Origin: Qipengyuania pacifica
Lineage (GTDB): Bacteria; Pseudomonadota; Alphaproteobacteria; Sphingomonadales; Sphingomonadaceae
Assembly: GCF_019857205.1 (NCBI RefSeq)
Contig: NZ_JAHWXO010000010.1
Coordinates: 1 to 64,000, forward strand
DNA: 64,000 nt
Direction: 5' to 3'
Every line of letters begins with the position of its first letter. The stretch's first letter is position 1. The notes under the pieces were generated by a model, which did no database searches, was not told where the DNA came from, and worked only from the letters and a program-made list of their open reading frames with translations. Below are positions 25,937-34,497 of the stretch, in pieces. A program made the translations under genes and the position numbers.

Positions 25937-26859
25937 GTGACAAGCAAAGCTGGACCGACCGGCTGTTCGGGGGCTTCCGCAAGACCTCCGAAAAACTGAC
26001 GAGCAACCTGACCGAGGTGGTGGGCACTGCGCGGCTGGACGATGCCACGCTGGACGATGTCGAGGATGCACTGATCCTCTCCGACCTCGGCCCGTCGGCA
26101 GCCGCGCGTATTCGCGAAAAGCTGCGCGAAAAGCGCTTCGGCCTCGAAATTACGGAGCGGGAGCTGAAGGAAGCGGTGGCAGAGGAAATCGCCGCTATCC
26201 TGCGCCCCGTCGCCATACCGCTCGAAATCACCGCCTTTCCCCGCCCGCAGGTACTGCTGATAATCGGCGTGAACGGCAGCGGCAAGACGACGACCATCGC
26301 CAAGCTCGCACACCTCTTCCAGGAAGACGATTACGCCGTGATGCTGGCGGCGGGCGACACCTTCCGCGCGGCGGCCATCGGTCAGCTGCAGACCTGGGCG
26401 GAGCGGGTCGGCGTGCCGCTCGTGCGCGGACCGGAGGGCGGCGACCCGGCCTCGATCGTGTTCGATGCGGTAAAGAAGGCGACCGAGATCGGCACCGACG
26501 TGCTGATCGTCGATACGGCGGGCCGCCTCCAGAACAAGCGCGAACTGATGGACGAACTCGCCAAGATCAGGAAAGTCCTCGGCCGCCTCAATCCCGAAGC
26601 GCCGCATGACGTCGTACTGGTGCTCGATGCCACCAACGGCCAGAACGCCCTGTCCCAGATCGACGTGTTCAAGGAGGTTGCAGGCGTCACCGGCCTCGTC
26701 ATGACCAAGCTCGACGGCACGGCGCGCGGCGGCGTGCTGGTGCAGGCGGCCGAACAATACGGCTTGCCCATCCACGCGATCGGTGTCGGCGAAAAGATCG
26801 ACGATCTGCGCCCCTTCGATCCCGATCTTGTGGCGCGCGTGATCGCAGGAGTGGCCTGA
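25933..26859 (+). CDS. ftsY: Signal recognition particle receptor FtsY
   Basis: This 308-residue protein consists of the NG domains of FtsY: a helical N domain (about 1-95) and a GTPase with G1 GVNGSGKTT (112-120), AGDTFRAAA, DTAGRLQNK, TKLDGTARGG and the C-terminal GVGEKIDDLRPFD. It lacks the long acidic A domain of E. coli FtsY, as in many alphaproteobacteria. It targets ribosomes with membrane-protein chains to the Sec translocon. Its ATG overlaps the mtaB stop by 4 bases. Confidence 0.97.
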   Translation: MSDKQSWTDRLFGGFRKTSEKLTSNLTEVVGTARLDDATLDDVEDALILSDLGPSAAARIREKLREKRFGLEITERELKEAVAEEIAAILRPVAIPLEITAFPRPQVLLIIGVNGSGKTTTIAKLAHLFQEDDYAVMLAAGDTFRAAAIGQLQTWAERVGVPLVRGPEGGDPASIVFDAVKKATEIGTDVLIVDTAGRLQNKRELMDELAKIRKVLGRLNPEAPHDVVLVLDATNGQNALSQIDVFKEVAGVTGLVMTKLDGTARGGVLVQAAEQYGLPIHAIGVGEKIDDLRPFDPDLVARVIAGVA

Positions 26860-27506
26860 TGAACGAACAAGCTAAACCCAAGCCCAAATCCGGCTGGCTC
26901 AACATCCTCGTCGATTACGGCCCGCTGCTGGTGTTCCTCGGCGTCTACAAGTTTTACCAGCCCCCCGAGACATCGACCTTCGGCGAGATCGCGGCAGTGA
27001 TCTACGGCACGATCGCCTTCATGGTCGCAGCCGTCGTGGCGCTGGTCTTCAGCAAGCTGAAATTCGGCCATGTCAGCCCGATGCTGATCCTCTCTACGAC
27101 ACTGATAGTGGGCTTCGGTGGGCTGACCATCTGGCTGCAGGATGAAAAGTTCATCCAGATCAAGCCAACCGCCATCTATCTCCTGTTTGGCGCCCTGCTG
27201 ATCGGCGGGTGGCTCCGCGGCAAGGCACTGTTGCAGATCCTGCTGGAAGCGGCCTTCGAAGGTGTCGACCACCAGGGCTGGCTCAAGCTGTCGCGCAACT
27301 GGGGCTTCTTCTTCGTTTTCATGGCCGTCCTGAACGAGGTGCTGCGCATGCAGCTCACCTTCGAAAGCTGGCTCTGGGCGAAGCTGTGGGTGTTCATGCC
27401 GCTCAGCTTCATCTTCACCTTTACCCAGATCCCGATGCTGCTGAAACACGGGCTGGCGCTGGAAGACAGGGACGAAGTGGTAAAGGACGAACCGCCAACC
27501 GCCTGA
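26859..27506 (+). CDS. yciB: Inner membrane-spanning protein YciB (septation protein A family)
   Basis: This 215-residue protein has about five to six membrane helices and family signatures DYGPLLVFLGVYKF, KPTAIYLLFGALLIGG, LSRNWGFFFVFMAVLNEVL and WVFMPLSFIFTFTQIPML. It belongs to the IspZ/YciB family, which affects cell envelope and septation; the mechanism is unclear. It overlaps ftsY by one base (TGATG). A short hairpin terminator follows. Confidence 0.93.
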   Translation: MNEQAKPKPKSGWLNILVDYGPLLVFLGVYKFYQPPETSTFGEIAAVIYGTIAFMVAAVVALVFSKLKFGHVSPMLILSTTLIVGFGGLTIWLQDEKFIQIKPTAIYLLFGALLIGGWLRGKALLQILLEAAFEGVDHQGWLKLSRNWGFFFVFMAVLNEVLRMQLTFESWLWAKLWVFMPLSFIFTFTQIPMLLKHGLALEDRDEVVKDEPPTA

Positions 27507-27507
27507 G

Positions 27508-27529
27508 GACGGAAGGACGATCCGTCTTT
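27508..27529 (+). terminator. Weak terminator after yciB
   Basis: GACGGA-7 bases-TCCGTC followed by TTT lies in the 33-bp gap between yciB and the convergent HAD gene. Confidence 0.45.
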
Positions 27530-27539
27530 GACGCGGCGG

Positions 27540-28211
27540 TCAGAGCATTCCCAGAATCTCGGCGTGGCTGGAAACCACCGTTGCAGCTCCGCTGGCTTTC
27601 AAACGCTCGGCCAGTCCGGAATCCGCATGCCCCCCGCCGACAAACCCGATAGCCGTCATGTTCGCTGCTCGCGCTGCCAGCACCCCATTCACGCTGTCCT
27701 CTATGACAATGCACCGCTCAGGCTGCACATCGATCTGGCTCGCGGCGTAAAGAAAAAGGTCGGGTGCTGGCTTTCCTCGCTGAACGTGATCGGCTGAATA
27801 GATGTGTGGGGCGAACAAACGCTCGAGCTTGGTAAGTTCCAGTTTTTGAACGAGCTTATCGATTGAAGCCGAAGAACCGACGGCCACGCGCCCGCCAAAT
27901 GCAGCCACCAGTTTTTCCACGCCGTCGAGCGGCTTCAGTTCGGCCTCGATCCTAGGCCAGATGCGTTCATCCAACTGCGAACCAAAGTCCTGCGGAAATT
28001 CACCCCCGACGTGCTCGTTGAAATCCGCCGCAAGTTGCGCATGGAAATCCGAATTCGCCAGGCCAACGAACCGGGAAACATAAGTAGCGTAATCATACGT
28101 GAGCCCGAGTTCGGCAAGATACTCCTGCTCGACAGCGATGTTGATCACCTCCGAATTGACCAGCACACCGTCGCTATCAAAAATCAGGGCATCGCAATCT
28201 GTAAAGAGCAT
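27540..28211 (-). CDS. HAD-family hydrolase, beta-phosphoglucomutase-like
   Basis: This 223-residue protein has HAD motif I in LIFDSDGVLVNSE, a helical cap (VEQEYLAELGLTY...), motif II VAVGSSAS, motif III lysine in RGKPAPDLF, and motif IV CIVIEDSVNGVLAA. It acts on a small phosphorylated substrate, probably a sugar phosphate. The start is uncertain: ATG at 28211 fits the fold, and another lies 6 codons earlier. A 193-bp gap upstream contains no other visible gene. Confidence 0.85.
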   Translation of the reverse strand: MLFTDCDALIFDSDGVLVNSEVINIAVEQEYLAELGLTYDYATYVSRFVGLANSDFHAQLAADFNEHVGGEFPQDFGSQLDERIWPRIEAELKPLDGVEKLVAAFGGRVAVGSSASIDKLVQKLELTKLERLFAPHIYSADHVQRGKPAPDLFLYAASQIDVQPERCIVIEDSVNGVLAARAANMTAIGFVGGGHADSGLAERLKASGAATVVSSHAEILGML

Positions 28212-28404
28212 CCGGAAGCCTAACCCCATCACCGTCCTGAACCAATAGCCGCCTGCGTAGCGGGAATGACGCGTAAAGGTCGAGGTGTTTGTGTGCCCGG
28301 CGAGCTGTTTGGATACAGTCGCGATGATGACGACATGGTGTAACCGGCCACCTTCCCGTCTGGTGTCCATCCAGAGAACCAACGTCAGCGCATTCTCGGC
28401 GCGA

Positions 28405-28935
28405 TCAGCGAAGCGTTCGAAGAACGAAATCGGCTCGTTCTTCGACGCTCACCTTTGGCAGGATGACTGTTTCATAATCCAATTCGCGGTAGGTCTTCAG
28501 CAGGCGATCGTACTCGGCGCTCGCCTCCGCTAGACTGTGGCGACGCTCGCCATCTGTCTCGAAGATTTCGGGCCAAGGAGGCGCCAGAAATACGCGTTTA
28601 TGATAGCGCCGATACGCTGTCAGCAACCCGGCGGCAGCTCGTCCCGTCGCATGTTGCAGCGCGACCGCTGCGTCCACGAGACCGCGGTCGAAAAAGACCC
28701 AGCCGGCCTCCTCTGGCACATCGTGCCTGTCGTTACCTGCTAGGCTCAACGCCCGATTGGCGAAGGCCTTCAGATCGACCCAGGGGAGCGCGCTCCCGTC
28801 GCCTCGCAGCTCTTCCTCGACGATGCGGCGACCCGGTTCGGGCACGATCGCAAAGCCCCTGCGCCCTAGTTCTGCCAGAAGCGTCGATTTCCCGCCGCTT
28901 GAGCAACCGGACAGCACGACGTGGCAAGAGTTCAT
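28405..28935 (-). CDS. AAA-type NTPase / nucleoside-kinase-like protein
   Basis: This 176-residue single-domain P-loop protein has Walker A GCSSGGKSTLL near residue 10, the motif EPGRRIVEEE, and WVFFDRGLVDA as a Walker B-like strand. The layout matches small AAA_28-type NTPases related to nucleoside kinases. The substrate is unknown. The start at 28935 is supported by AGGAAGG upstream. Its neighbours (HAD, small secreted protein, histidine kinase) give no functional clue. Confidence 0.75.
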   Translation of the reverse strand: MNSCHVVLSGCSSGGKSTLLAELGRRGFAIVPEPGRRIVEEELRGDGSALPWVDLKAFANRALSLAGNDRHDVPEEAGWVFFDRGLVDAAVALQHATGRAAAGLLTAYRRYHKRVFLAPPWPEIFETDGERRHSLAEASAEYDRLLKTYRELDYETVILPKVSVEERADFVLRTLR

Positions 28936-29067
28936 GGGACCTTCCTCTTCGTCTTGGATCATTCGATGGACATCCCGTCGACCCCGGATGGTGGTCAACT
29001 CGTCTCGGGATAAATTGGACGTTCATCATGGCCGGGTCTATCGTGCCTGCTGCAGAACAGGATTTTC

Positions 29068-29433
29068 ATGGCAGTGAGACGCACCGGTCTTGGCATACTC
29101 AGTGTAACGGTTCTTTTCTCCAGCGCCGTGCCGGCGTTTGGCCAATATGCGCCGACTGATCCGATACCTATGGGCAATGCTGTAACCAGCGTCATGGCCA
29201 ACAAGATCTCGGGCGACATCGCAGATGGTAACTCGTCAGCCGCTTCCATTTCCCCCCGCTGTTTCGCCGATTCCGGGCCAGGGCCCGAGCGGCGCGCCAT
29301 GGAAACGGAATACAAAAACCGCTTACGGACAAATGGCAGGGCTGCCGCAGATGCCTGGCGCGCCGAACATGGTCACAGCTACCGGGCGAAGCTGGTAGCG
29401 GATGGGAAGTGTCCGGCGAGCGTACTTCCGTAA
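29068..29433 (+). CDS. Hypothetical secreted protein
   Basis: This 121-residue protein has a clear Sec signal peptide (about 1-25, ending PAFG|QY). The mature part is hydrophilic, with two cysteines (SPRCFAD and GKCPASV) that could form a disulfide in the periplasm. I do not recognise a family. It lies divergent to the NTPase gene and convergent to the histidine kinase gene. Confidence 0.65.
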   Translation: MAVRRTGLGILSVTVLFSSAVPAFGQYAPTDPIPMGNAVTSVMANKISGDIADGNSSAASISPRCFADSGPGPERRAMETEYKNRLRTNGRAAADAWRAEHGHSYRAKLVADGKCPASVLP

Positions 29434-29531
29434 AACGGGGCCCCAGTCAGCCGCACGGCTCAGGAGCGATCCGTGGCCAACGATTTTACAAACTGACGGA
29501 ACTGGCTTGCTGACGTTTGCGCCAAGCCATC

Positions 29532-30707
29532 TCACACAGGCGGAAGTTCGAAGGTAAACGTGGTTTTGCCATTCGCTGATACGGCACTCAGCGTGCCGTC
29601 ATGCGCGGCAGCAATCTGGGCAGAGATATAAAGACCAAGCCCGAGACCCTGGAGGCTCGAGCGCACCTCGCCACGTGAGAATGGCTGAAATAGCTGCTCC
29701 ATCGCGTCGGGGGGAATGGTGTCTCCCATATTCACAGTTCGAAATACGAGGTTCTCGCCATCTCTGACAAGGGCGATCCTGACGGGTTCGTTCGGATCGC
29801 CGTGCATCAGGGCATTCCCGATCAGGTTGGAGAAAACCTGACCAAGGCGATCATGGTCGCCATCCACCTCCAGGTCGGTCCATTCGGACTTATGGATAAT
29901 GCGATCCGGATGACTGGCTGCCAACTCGGAAATCACCTGATCGAGCGTTTCCGCGATATTTTTTCGCGACCGCGTCAGCGTCAAGCCGCCACCCAGCCTG
30001 CCGCGCGCAAAATCCATGACATTATCGATCAGCCCCGCCATGCGCGCCACGCTTCCCTCGATCAGGCCGACAAGGGATTTCCCGTTCTCGCTCAATGGCT
30101 CCTTGCCAATCAGCCGCATCCCGCTGGCGATGCTGGCCAATGGATTGCGCAGATCGTGACCGAGAACCGCGATGAACTGTTCCCGCAATGCCGACGTTTC
30201 CTGTTCGTCCAGCAGCGCCTTGTTGGTCTGCTCTACGGCGTGACCGGCCTCGATATGATAGGCGATCATCTCGGCAAACAGGTTGAACATGCCCAGCGTT
30301 TTGGGTTCGCTGACCTTCGCAGGTTTTGGCGAGATTGCGCAAAGCGTGCCGAAGAAGCTGCCGTCCGAAAGTAGGATCGGGACGGAAATATAGCTCTTCA
30401 ACCCATAAATCTGTGGCGTCTTGTGGTTATGATATGTGGGATCGTTGTCGACGTCATCGATGGCCACAGGGTCCCGATGGTCCCGGATTTCGTTGCAGAT
30501 CGTCGTTTCCACCTGAAGCTCTCCGCCAGGCTCCAGTCCGAAGGCAATCTCGTCCCGAACCCCGCAGGCGATCCAGCGATCTTCGGTCACCCGCGCGACC
30601 GCGGCAAAACCCATCCCGGTCGACTGGCAGACCACCTCGAGGATGGAAGGTACGACGCTGATAGCGCCGACCACTTCGACATCGCGGGAAAAATCCGAAT
30701 TCATCAC
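29532..30707 (-). CDS. GAF-domain sensor histidine kinase
   Basis: This 391-residue protein has an N-terminal GAF domain (about 20-155), a HisKA dimerisation domain with phosphoacceptor H184 (LGHDLRNPL), and a HATPase_c domain with N-box FSNLIGNALMHG and G-box GLGLGLYIS. It has no membrane helix, so it senses something in the cytoplasm. No response regulator gene is adjacent, so it is an orphan kinase. The signal is unknown; GAF domains of this type can bind small molecules or tetrapyrroles, but no chromophore cysteine is evident. Confidence 0.9.
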   Translation of the reverse strand: MMNSDFSRDVEVVGAISVVPSILEVVCQSTGMGFAAVARVTEDRWIACGVRDEIAFGLEPGGELQVETTICNEIRDHRDPVAIDDVDNDPTYHNHKTPQIYGLKSYISVPILLSDGSFFGTLCAISPKPAKVSEPKTLGMFNLFAEMIAYHIEAGHAVEQTNKALLDEQETSALREQFIAVLGHDLRNPLASIASGMRLIGKEPLSENGKSLVGLIEGSVARMAGLIDNVMDFARGRLGGGLTLTRSRKNIAETLDQVISELAASHPDRIIHKSEWTDLEVDGDHDRLGQVFSNLIGNALMHGDPNEPVRIALVRDGENLVFRTVNMGDTIPPDAMEQLFQPFSRGEVRSSLQGLGLGLYISAQIAAAHDGTLSAVSANGKTTFTFELPPV

Positions 30708-30851
30708 ACTGTGATAGAGAACGCTGTAGTCCGTGTCACTCTCCGGTGACGCAGGCCCTCTTCAGACGAAATTGCGACGCGGCCATCATTGCTAACTACG
30801 CCGCCACACCCGGAGCGCACAACCCGACATGTCCGGGCCGCCTGCCCAGGC

Positions 30852-32798
30852 CTAAATCTCGACCTGGCTGCCAAGCTCCACCACGCGGTTGGTGGGCAAG
30901 CGGAAGAAATCCATGGCGGTCGCGGCGTTGCGCAGCATCCAGGAGAAGATCTTCTCGCGCCATATGGGCATGCCCGGCTTGTCGCTCGCCAGCAGCGTCT
31001 GCCGGCTGAGGAAGAAGCTGGTGTGCATCATGTCGAATGCGCCGCCGCAGCGGGACATTTCTTTCAGTCCCAACGGCACATTGGTTTCTTCCATGAAACC
31101 GTAATGCAGGATCGCGCGGTAGAACCCGTCGCCCAGATCGTGGATTTCGCAGCGCTTGTTCGCATCGACATAAGGCGCATCGGCGATCAGCACGGTCAGG
31201 ATGACGACCCGCTCGTGCAGCACCTTGTTATGCTTGATGTTGTGCAGCAGCGCGCTGGGAACACCGGCGGTCTGGCTGGCCATGAAAATGGCTGTGCCGG
31301 GCACGCGGGTGGCGGAATTCTTCGCGCTCTTGGCGAAAATCTCGATCGGCAGTGCGGTCTCGCTCATCCGGTCCCGCATCAGCTTGCGGCCGCGTGACCA
31401 GGTGGTCAGCAGGGTGAAGGCGACGAGCCCCACTACCAGCGGGAACCAGCCACCGTCGGGCACCTTGGCGAGGTTGGCGGCAAAATAGGCGCCATCAACG
31501 ATCAGGAAGAACAGCACCACTGGCAGCGCAAGGAACCATTTCCACTTCCAGACGCCCACGAACAGCACGCCCATCAGCAGCGTATCGATGGTGACTGCAC
31601 CGGTCACCGCGATGCCATAGGCGCTGGCGAGGCTGGACGAATTCTGGAACGTCAGGACGAGGATGATCACAGCCACCATCAGCGCCCAGTTAACGACCGG
31701 GATGTAGATCTGGCCCGCTTCGGTTTCGCTGGTGTGGCGAATGGACAGGCGGGGCATGAAGCCCAGTTGCATTGCCTGATGCGTGATACTGAACGCACCG
31801 GAAATCACGGCCTGGCTGGCGATGAAGGTCGCCAGGGTGGCAAGGATCACCAGCGGCAGGCGGAATTCCTCGGCAGCCAGCAGGAAGAACGGGTTGCGCA
31901 CGACTTCGGCGGCCTGTTCGGCCGGCAGGCTCACGATCATGGCGCCCTGCCCGAAATAGTTGAGCAGCAGGCACGGCATGACGAAGCCGAACCAGGACAG
32001 GCGCATCGGCCCGCGTCCGAAGTGGCCCATGTCGGAATAAAGCGCTTCCGAACCGGTCACGGCGAGCACCACGGCGCCCAGCGCAAAGAATGCGACCGCA
32101 CCGTCGGTCAGGAAGAACTGCACCGCGTACCACGGGTTGAGCGCCCACAGGATGCCGGGATGCTGGATGATCTGGTTGAGGCCGAGGCCGGCGATCGTTA
32201 CGAAATAGACGATCATCACCGGCGCGAAGAGCGCGCCGACTTTGGCCGTGCCCCTGCTCTGCAGGAAGAACAGGAAGATCAGCAGCACCAGTGCTATGGG
32301 AATGACCAGCGGATCCAGTCCGGGATTGACCACCGTCAGGCCTTCGACCGCCGAAAGCACCGAGATGGCCGGGGTGATCATGCTGTCGCCATAGAACAGC
32401 GATGTCGCAAACACGCCCAGCAGCACGACCAGCCAGCCATAGCTCGATCGGCCCATGTGGCGGCTCAGCAGTGCGACGAGCGCCAGGCTACCGCCCTGCC
32501 CCTTGTTGTCCGCGCGCATCAGGATGGTGACATATTGCAATGCGACCACGATCAGCATCGACCAGAAGATCAGGCTGACCACGCCCAGCACGTGCAGGCG
32601 ATCGATCGCGATGCTGGCAGCGCCCGCGAAGGTTTCACGAAAGGCGTAAAGCGGGCTGGTACCGATGTCGCCGAAGACGACGCCGATGGCGCCCACGGCC
32701 AGCGCCGTGCGCGATCCGCTATGGCCATGGCCGCCATGCGAATCCGCAGGCGGCACGCCTTCGTTCAGCGGTGGCGGCGCGGGAACGGGATCATTCAT
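30852..32798 (-). CDS. kup: Potassium uptake protein Kup
   Basis: This 648-residue protein has about 12 membrane helices and a hydrophilic C-terminus. Family signatures are [29 protein letters not shown] and [20 protein letters not shown]. It is a proton-coupled, constitutive potassium importer. The ATG at 32798 ([10 protein letters not shown]) is used because residues upstream do not fit the family. The N-terminal 28 residues are His/Gly/Pro-rich. It lies 105 bp after ccmI on the same strand. Confidence 0.95.
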   Translation of the reverse strand: MNDPVPAPPPLNEGVPPADSHGGHGHSGSRTALAVGAIGVVFGDIGTSPLYAFRETFAGAASIAIDRLHVLGVVSLIFWSMLIVVALQYVTILMRADNKGQGGSLALVALLSRHMGRSSYGWLVVLLGVFATSLFYGDSMITPAISVLSAVEGLTVVNPGLDPLVIPIALVLLIFLFFLQSRGTAKVGALFAPVMIVYFVTIAGLGLNQIIQHPGILWALNPWYAVQFFLTDGAVAFFALGAVVLAVTGSEALYSDMGHFGRGPMRLSWFGFVMPCLLLNYFGQGAMIVSLPAEQAAEVVRNPFFLLAAEEFRLPLVILATLATFIASQAVISGAFSITHQAMQLGFMPRLSIRHTSETEAGQIYIPVVNWALMVAVIILVLTFQNSSSLASAYGIAVTGAVTIDTLLMGVLFVGVWKWKWFLALPVVLFFLIVDGAYFAANLAKVPDGGWFPLVVGLVAFTLLTTWSRGRKLMRDRMSETALPIEIFAKSAKNSATRVPGTAIFMASQTAGVPSALLHNIKHNKVLHERVVILTVLIADAPYVDANKRCEIHDLGDGFYRAILHYGFMEETNVPLGLKEMSRCGGAFDMMHTSFFLSRQTLLASDKPGMPIWREKIFSWMLRNAATAMDFFRLPTNRVVELGSQVEI

Positions 32799-32903
32799 GC
32801 TGGATTGGGTTTCCGACAACTTCGTGTCACTCGGCCTGTATGGCGAAGTCGCCGCGATTAGCAGCATGTATTCGCACCCGCAACAAGGGACGCAACACGC
32901 TGT

Positions 32904-33560
32904 TTATTCTTCGGTTTCTACAGAGCCGTCCCGCTCGGTCACGCCGAGAATCGCCTCAAGCCGCTCGAGTCGCGCCGCCAGTGGCCCCCGCCACTCGGCA
33001 TCTGCGGGTGCGCTTTCCAGCAATTCGCGCCATAGGGTCAGCGTATTGGCGGGTTCGCCGGCGCGCAGGAAGGCGAGGCCCAGGAAATAGGTCGGCGCCG
33101 GATTTTCCGGGCTGACTGTCTCTGCTTGCGAATAGGCGTAAAGGGCCGCGGCGGTCAGCCTGCCCCCGGCATGCTCCACCAGTGCATTGCCAAGAGCCAG
33201 CCATGCTTCGCCATCCTTCGGGTTCTCGGCAACCGCATTGCGCAGGAAATTCGCGGCCTGATCGTGCTGGCCGCGGCGGGTAAAGGCATCGGCCGTGACC
33301 ACGAAGCGCGACGGAAGCCGTCCCTCGGGATAGAATTCGCGGCGCGCCTCGACCATCAGTTCGCCGGATTGCGCCGCATCGTCGCGCACCGGCGATGCCG
33401 GGGCTGACGGCTGGCCAGGATTTCCCTGTGCCGCATAGCCCGCCAGCCCGAACAGCAGCGCCGAGCCGAAGAGCGTCCATAGCGTGCGTGGCAGCTTGAG
33501 TACGAACACGGCCAGCGCAAAGACCAGCGCCGTCAGGATCAGGATCGGCAACCAACTCAT
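32904..33560 (-). CDS. ccmI: Cytochrome c biogenesis TPR protein CcmI/CycH-like, short form
   Basis: This 218-residue protein has two N-terminal membrane helices (PILILTALVFALAVFVLKL; LWTLFGSALLFGLAGYAA) followed by a TPR region (GQHDQAANFLRNAVAENPKDGEAWLALGNALVEH; NPAPTYFLGLAFLRAGEP). CcmI presents apocytochrome c to CcmF/H. It is shorter than the classical CycH (over 300 residues) and lacks the long periplasmic C-terminus. The ATG overlaps the ccmH stop (ATGA). Confidence 0.85.
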   Translation of the reverse strand: MSWLPILILTALVFALAVFVLKLPRTLWTLFGSALLFGLAGYAAQGNPGQPSAPASPVRDDAAQSGELMVEARREFYPEGRLPSRFVVTADAFTRRGQHDQAANFLRNAVAENPKDGEAWLALGNALVEHAGGRLTAAALYAYSQAETVSPENPAPTYFLGLAFLRAGEPANTLTLWRELLESAPADAEWRGPLAARLERLEAILGVTERDGSVETEE

Positions 33561-33973
33561 GCACGGCCCCGCATGCGGCGGATCAGGATGCCCCCTGCCA
33601 GCAGTATCAACAGTACGGGAATGGCAAACAACGGCCATGTCGTGGCGCTGACCGCCGGTTTGTAGCTGACGTAGTCGCCATAGCGCTGCATGAGCCAGCC
33701 GCGCACCTCTTCCGGGCTTTCGCCGGCTGCAATGCGGATGCGGACCTGGTGACGCATGTCGCCCGCCATCGGCGCATCGCTATCGGCGATGGACTGGGAC
33801 TGGCACTTGAGGCAGCGCAGAGTTTCCATCAGGTCCTGCGCTGCGGCCTCCTGCTGCGGATCGTCGAGCTGGCGATAGGCATAGGGCGCCGGCGGTAGGG
33901 AATCCTGCGCTGCCGCGGGACCGAACATGCCGAACAGTAAAACGGTGTTCAGCAGCAAAATCATACGTCTCAT
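33557..33973 (-). CDS. ccmH: Cytochrome c-type biogenesis protein CcmH
   Basis: This 138-residue protein has a signal peptide (ends PAAA|QD), the thioredoxin-like redox motif LRCLKCQSQSIADSDA, and a C-terminal membrane anchor (LFAIPVLLILLAGGILI). It reduces the disulfide of apocytochrome c before heme attachment. It overlaps ccmG and ccmI by 4 bases on each side. Confidence 0.95.
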   Translation of the reverse strand: MRRMILLLNTVLLFGMFGPAAAQDSLPPAPYAYRQLDDPQQEAAAQDLMETLRCLKCQSQSIADSDAPMAGDMRHQVRIRIAAGESPEEVRGWLMQRYGDYVSYKPAVSATTWPLFAIPVLLILLAGGILIRRMRGRA

Positions 33974-34497
33974 TGACGTGCCTCCGCCAACCTTTGGAGC
34001 AGAACCGGCACATCGCTCTCGCGGATATCGCCGATATGCTGATAGCGGATCACGCCCTTGCCATCGATCACGAAGGTCTCGGGAACCCCCGAAGATCCGA
34101 TCGCCAGCTGCACCTCGGACAGGTCGTCCCGCCCGATACGCACGTACGGATTGCCATGCTGCGCCAGGAAACGCGCCACGTCCTCAGGCCGGTCGCGAAT
34201 GGCAACACCCACGATTTCAGCACCTTGCTCCTTCAGCGCTTCGAGATGCGGCGCTTCGGCGATGCAGGGCAGGCACCAGCTCGCCCAGATATTGAGCAGG
34301 CGCGGCTGGCCGTCAGCGAAATCGACATTGGCGACGCCCTCTGCCCCCTCCATCGCGGGCGGCAGGTCGAAATAGGGAAGCTCCTGTCCGACCATCCGGC
34401 TTTCGACGAAATCGTCCCGCGGCTGCGTCAACTGATACGCCGCCAAACCGATAAACAGCGCAAAGGCGAACAGGGGAACCCACAGCCGCCAGTTCAT
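33970..34497 (-). CDS. ccmG: Thiol:disulfide interchange protein CcmG/DsbE
   Basis: This 175-residue protein has an N-terminal membrane anchor (WVPLFAFALFIGLAAY) and a periplasmic thioredoxin fold with active site WASWCLPCIAEAPHL and the cis-proline in SSGVPETFVID. It keeps CcmH and apocytochrome cysteines reduced. The ATG at 34497 overlaps the ccmF stop. Confidence 0.95.
   Translation of the reverse strand: MNWRLWVPLFAFALFIGLAAYQLTQPRDDFVESRMVGQELPYFDLPPAMEGAEGVANVDFADGQPRLLNIWASWCLPCIAEAPHLEALKEQGAEIVGVAIRDRPEDVARFLAQHGNPYVRIGRDDLSEVQLAIGSSGVPETFVIDGKGVIRYQHIGDIRESDVPVLLQRLAEARQ

Noticed and set aside
29473-29521. GGAAC...CGTTT near the histidine kinase end, resembling an EcfG promoter
   Set aside because: The spacing is only 11 bases, far from the required 16-17, and no gene start follows.
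31734-32861. 375-codon open frame opposite kup
   Set aside because: It is a shadow; the translation is His/Gln/Arg-rich and low in hydrophobic order, typical of antisense to membrane-protein genes.
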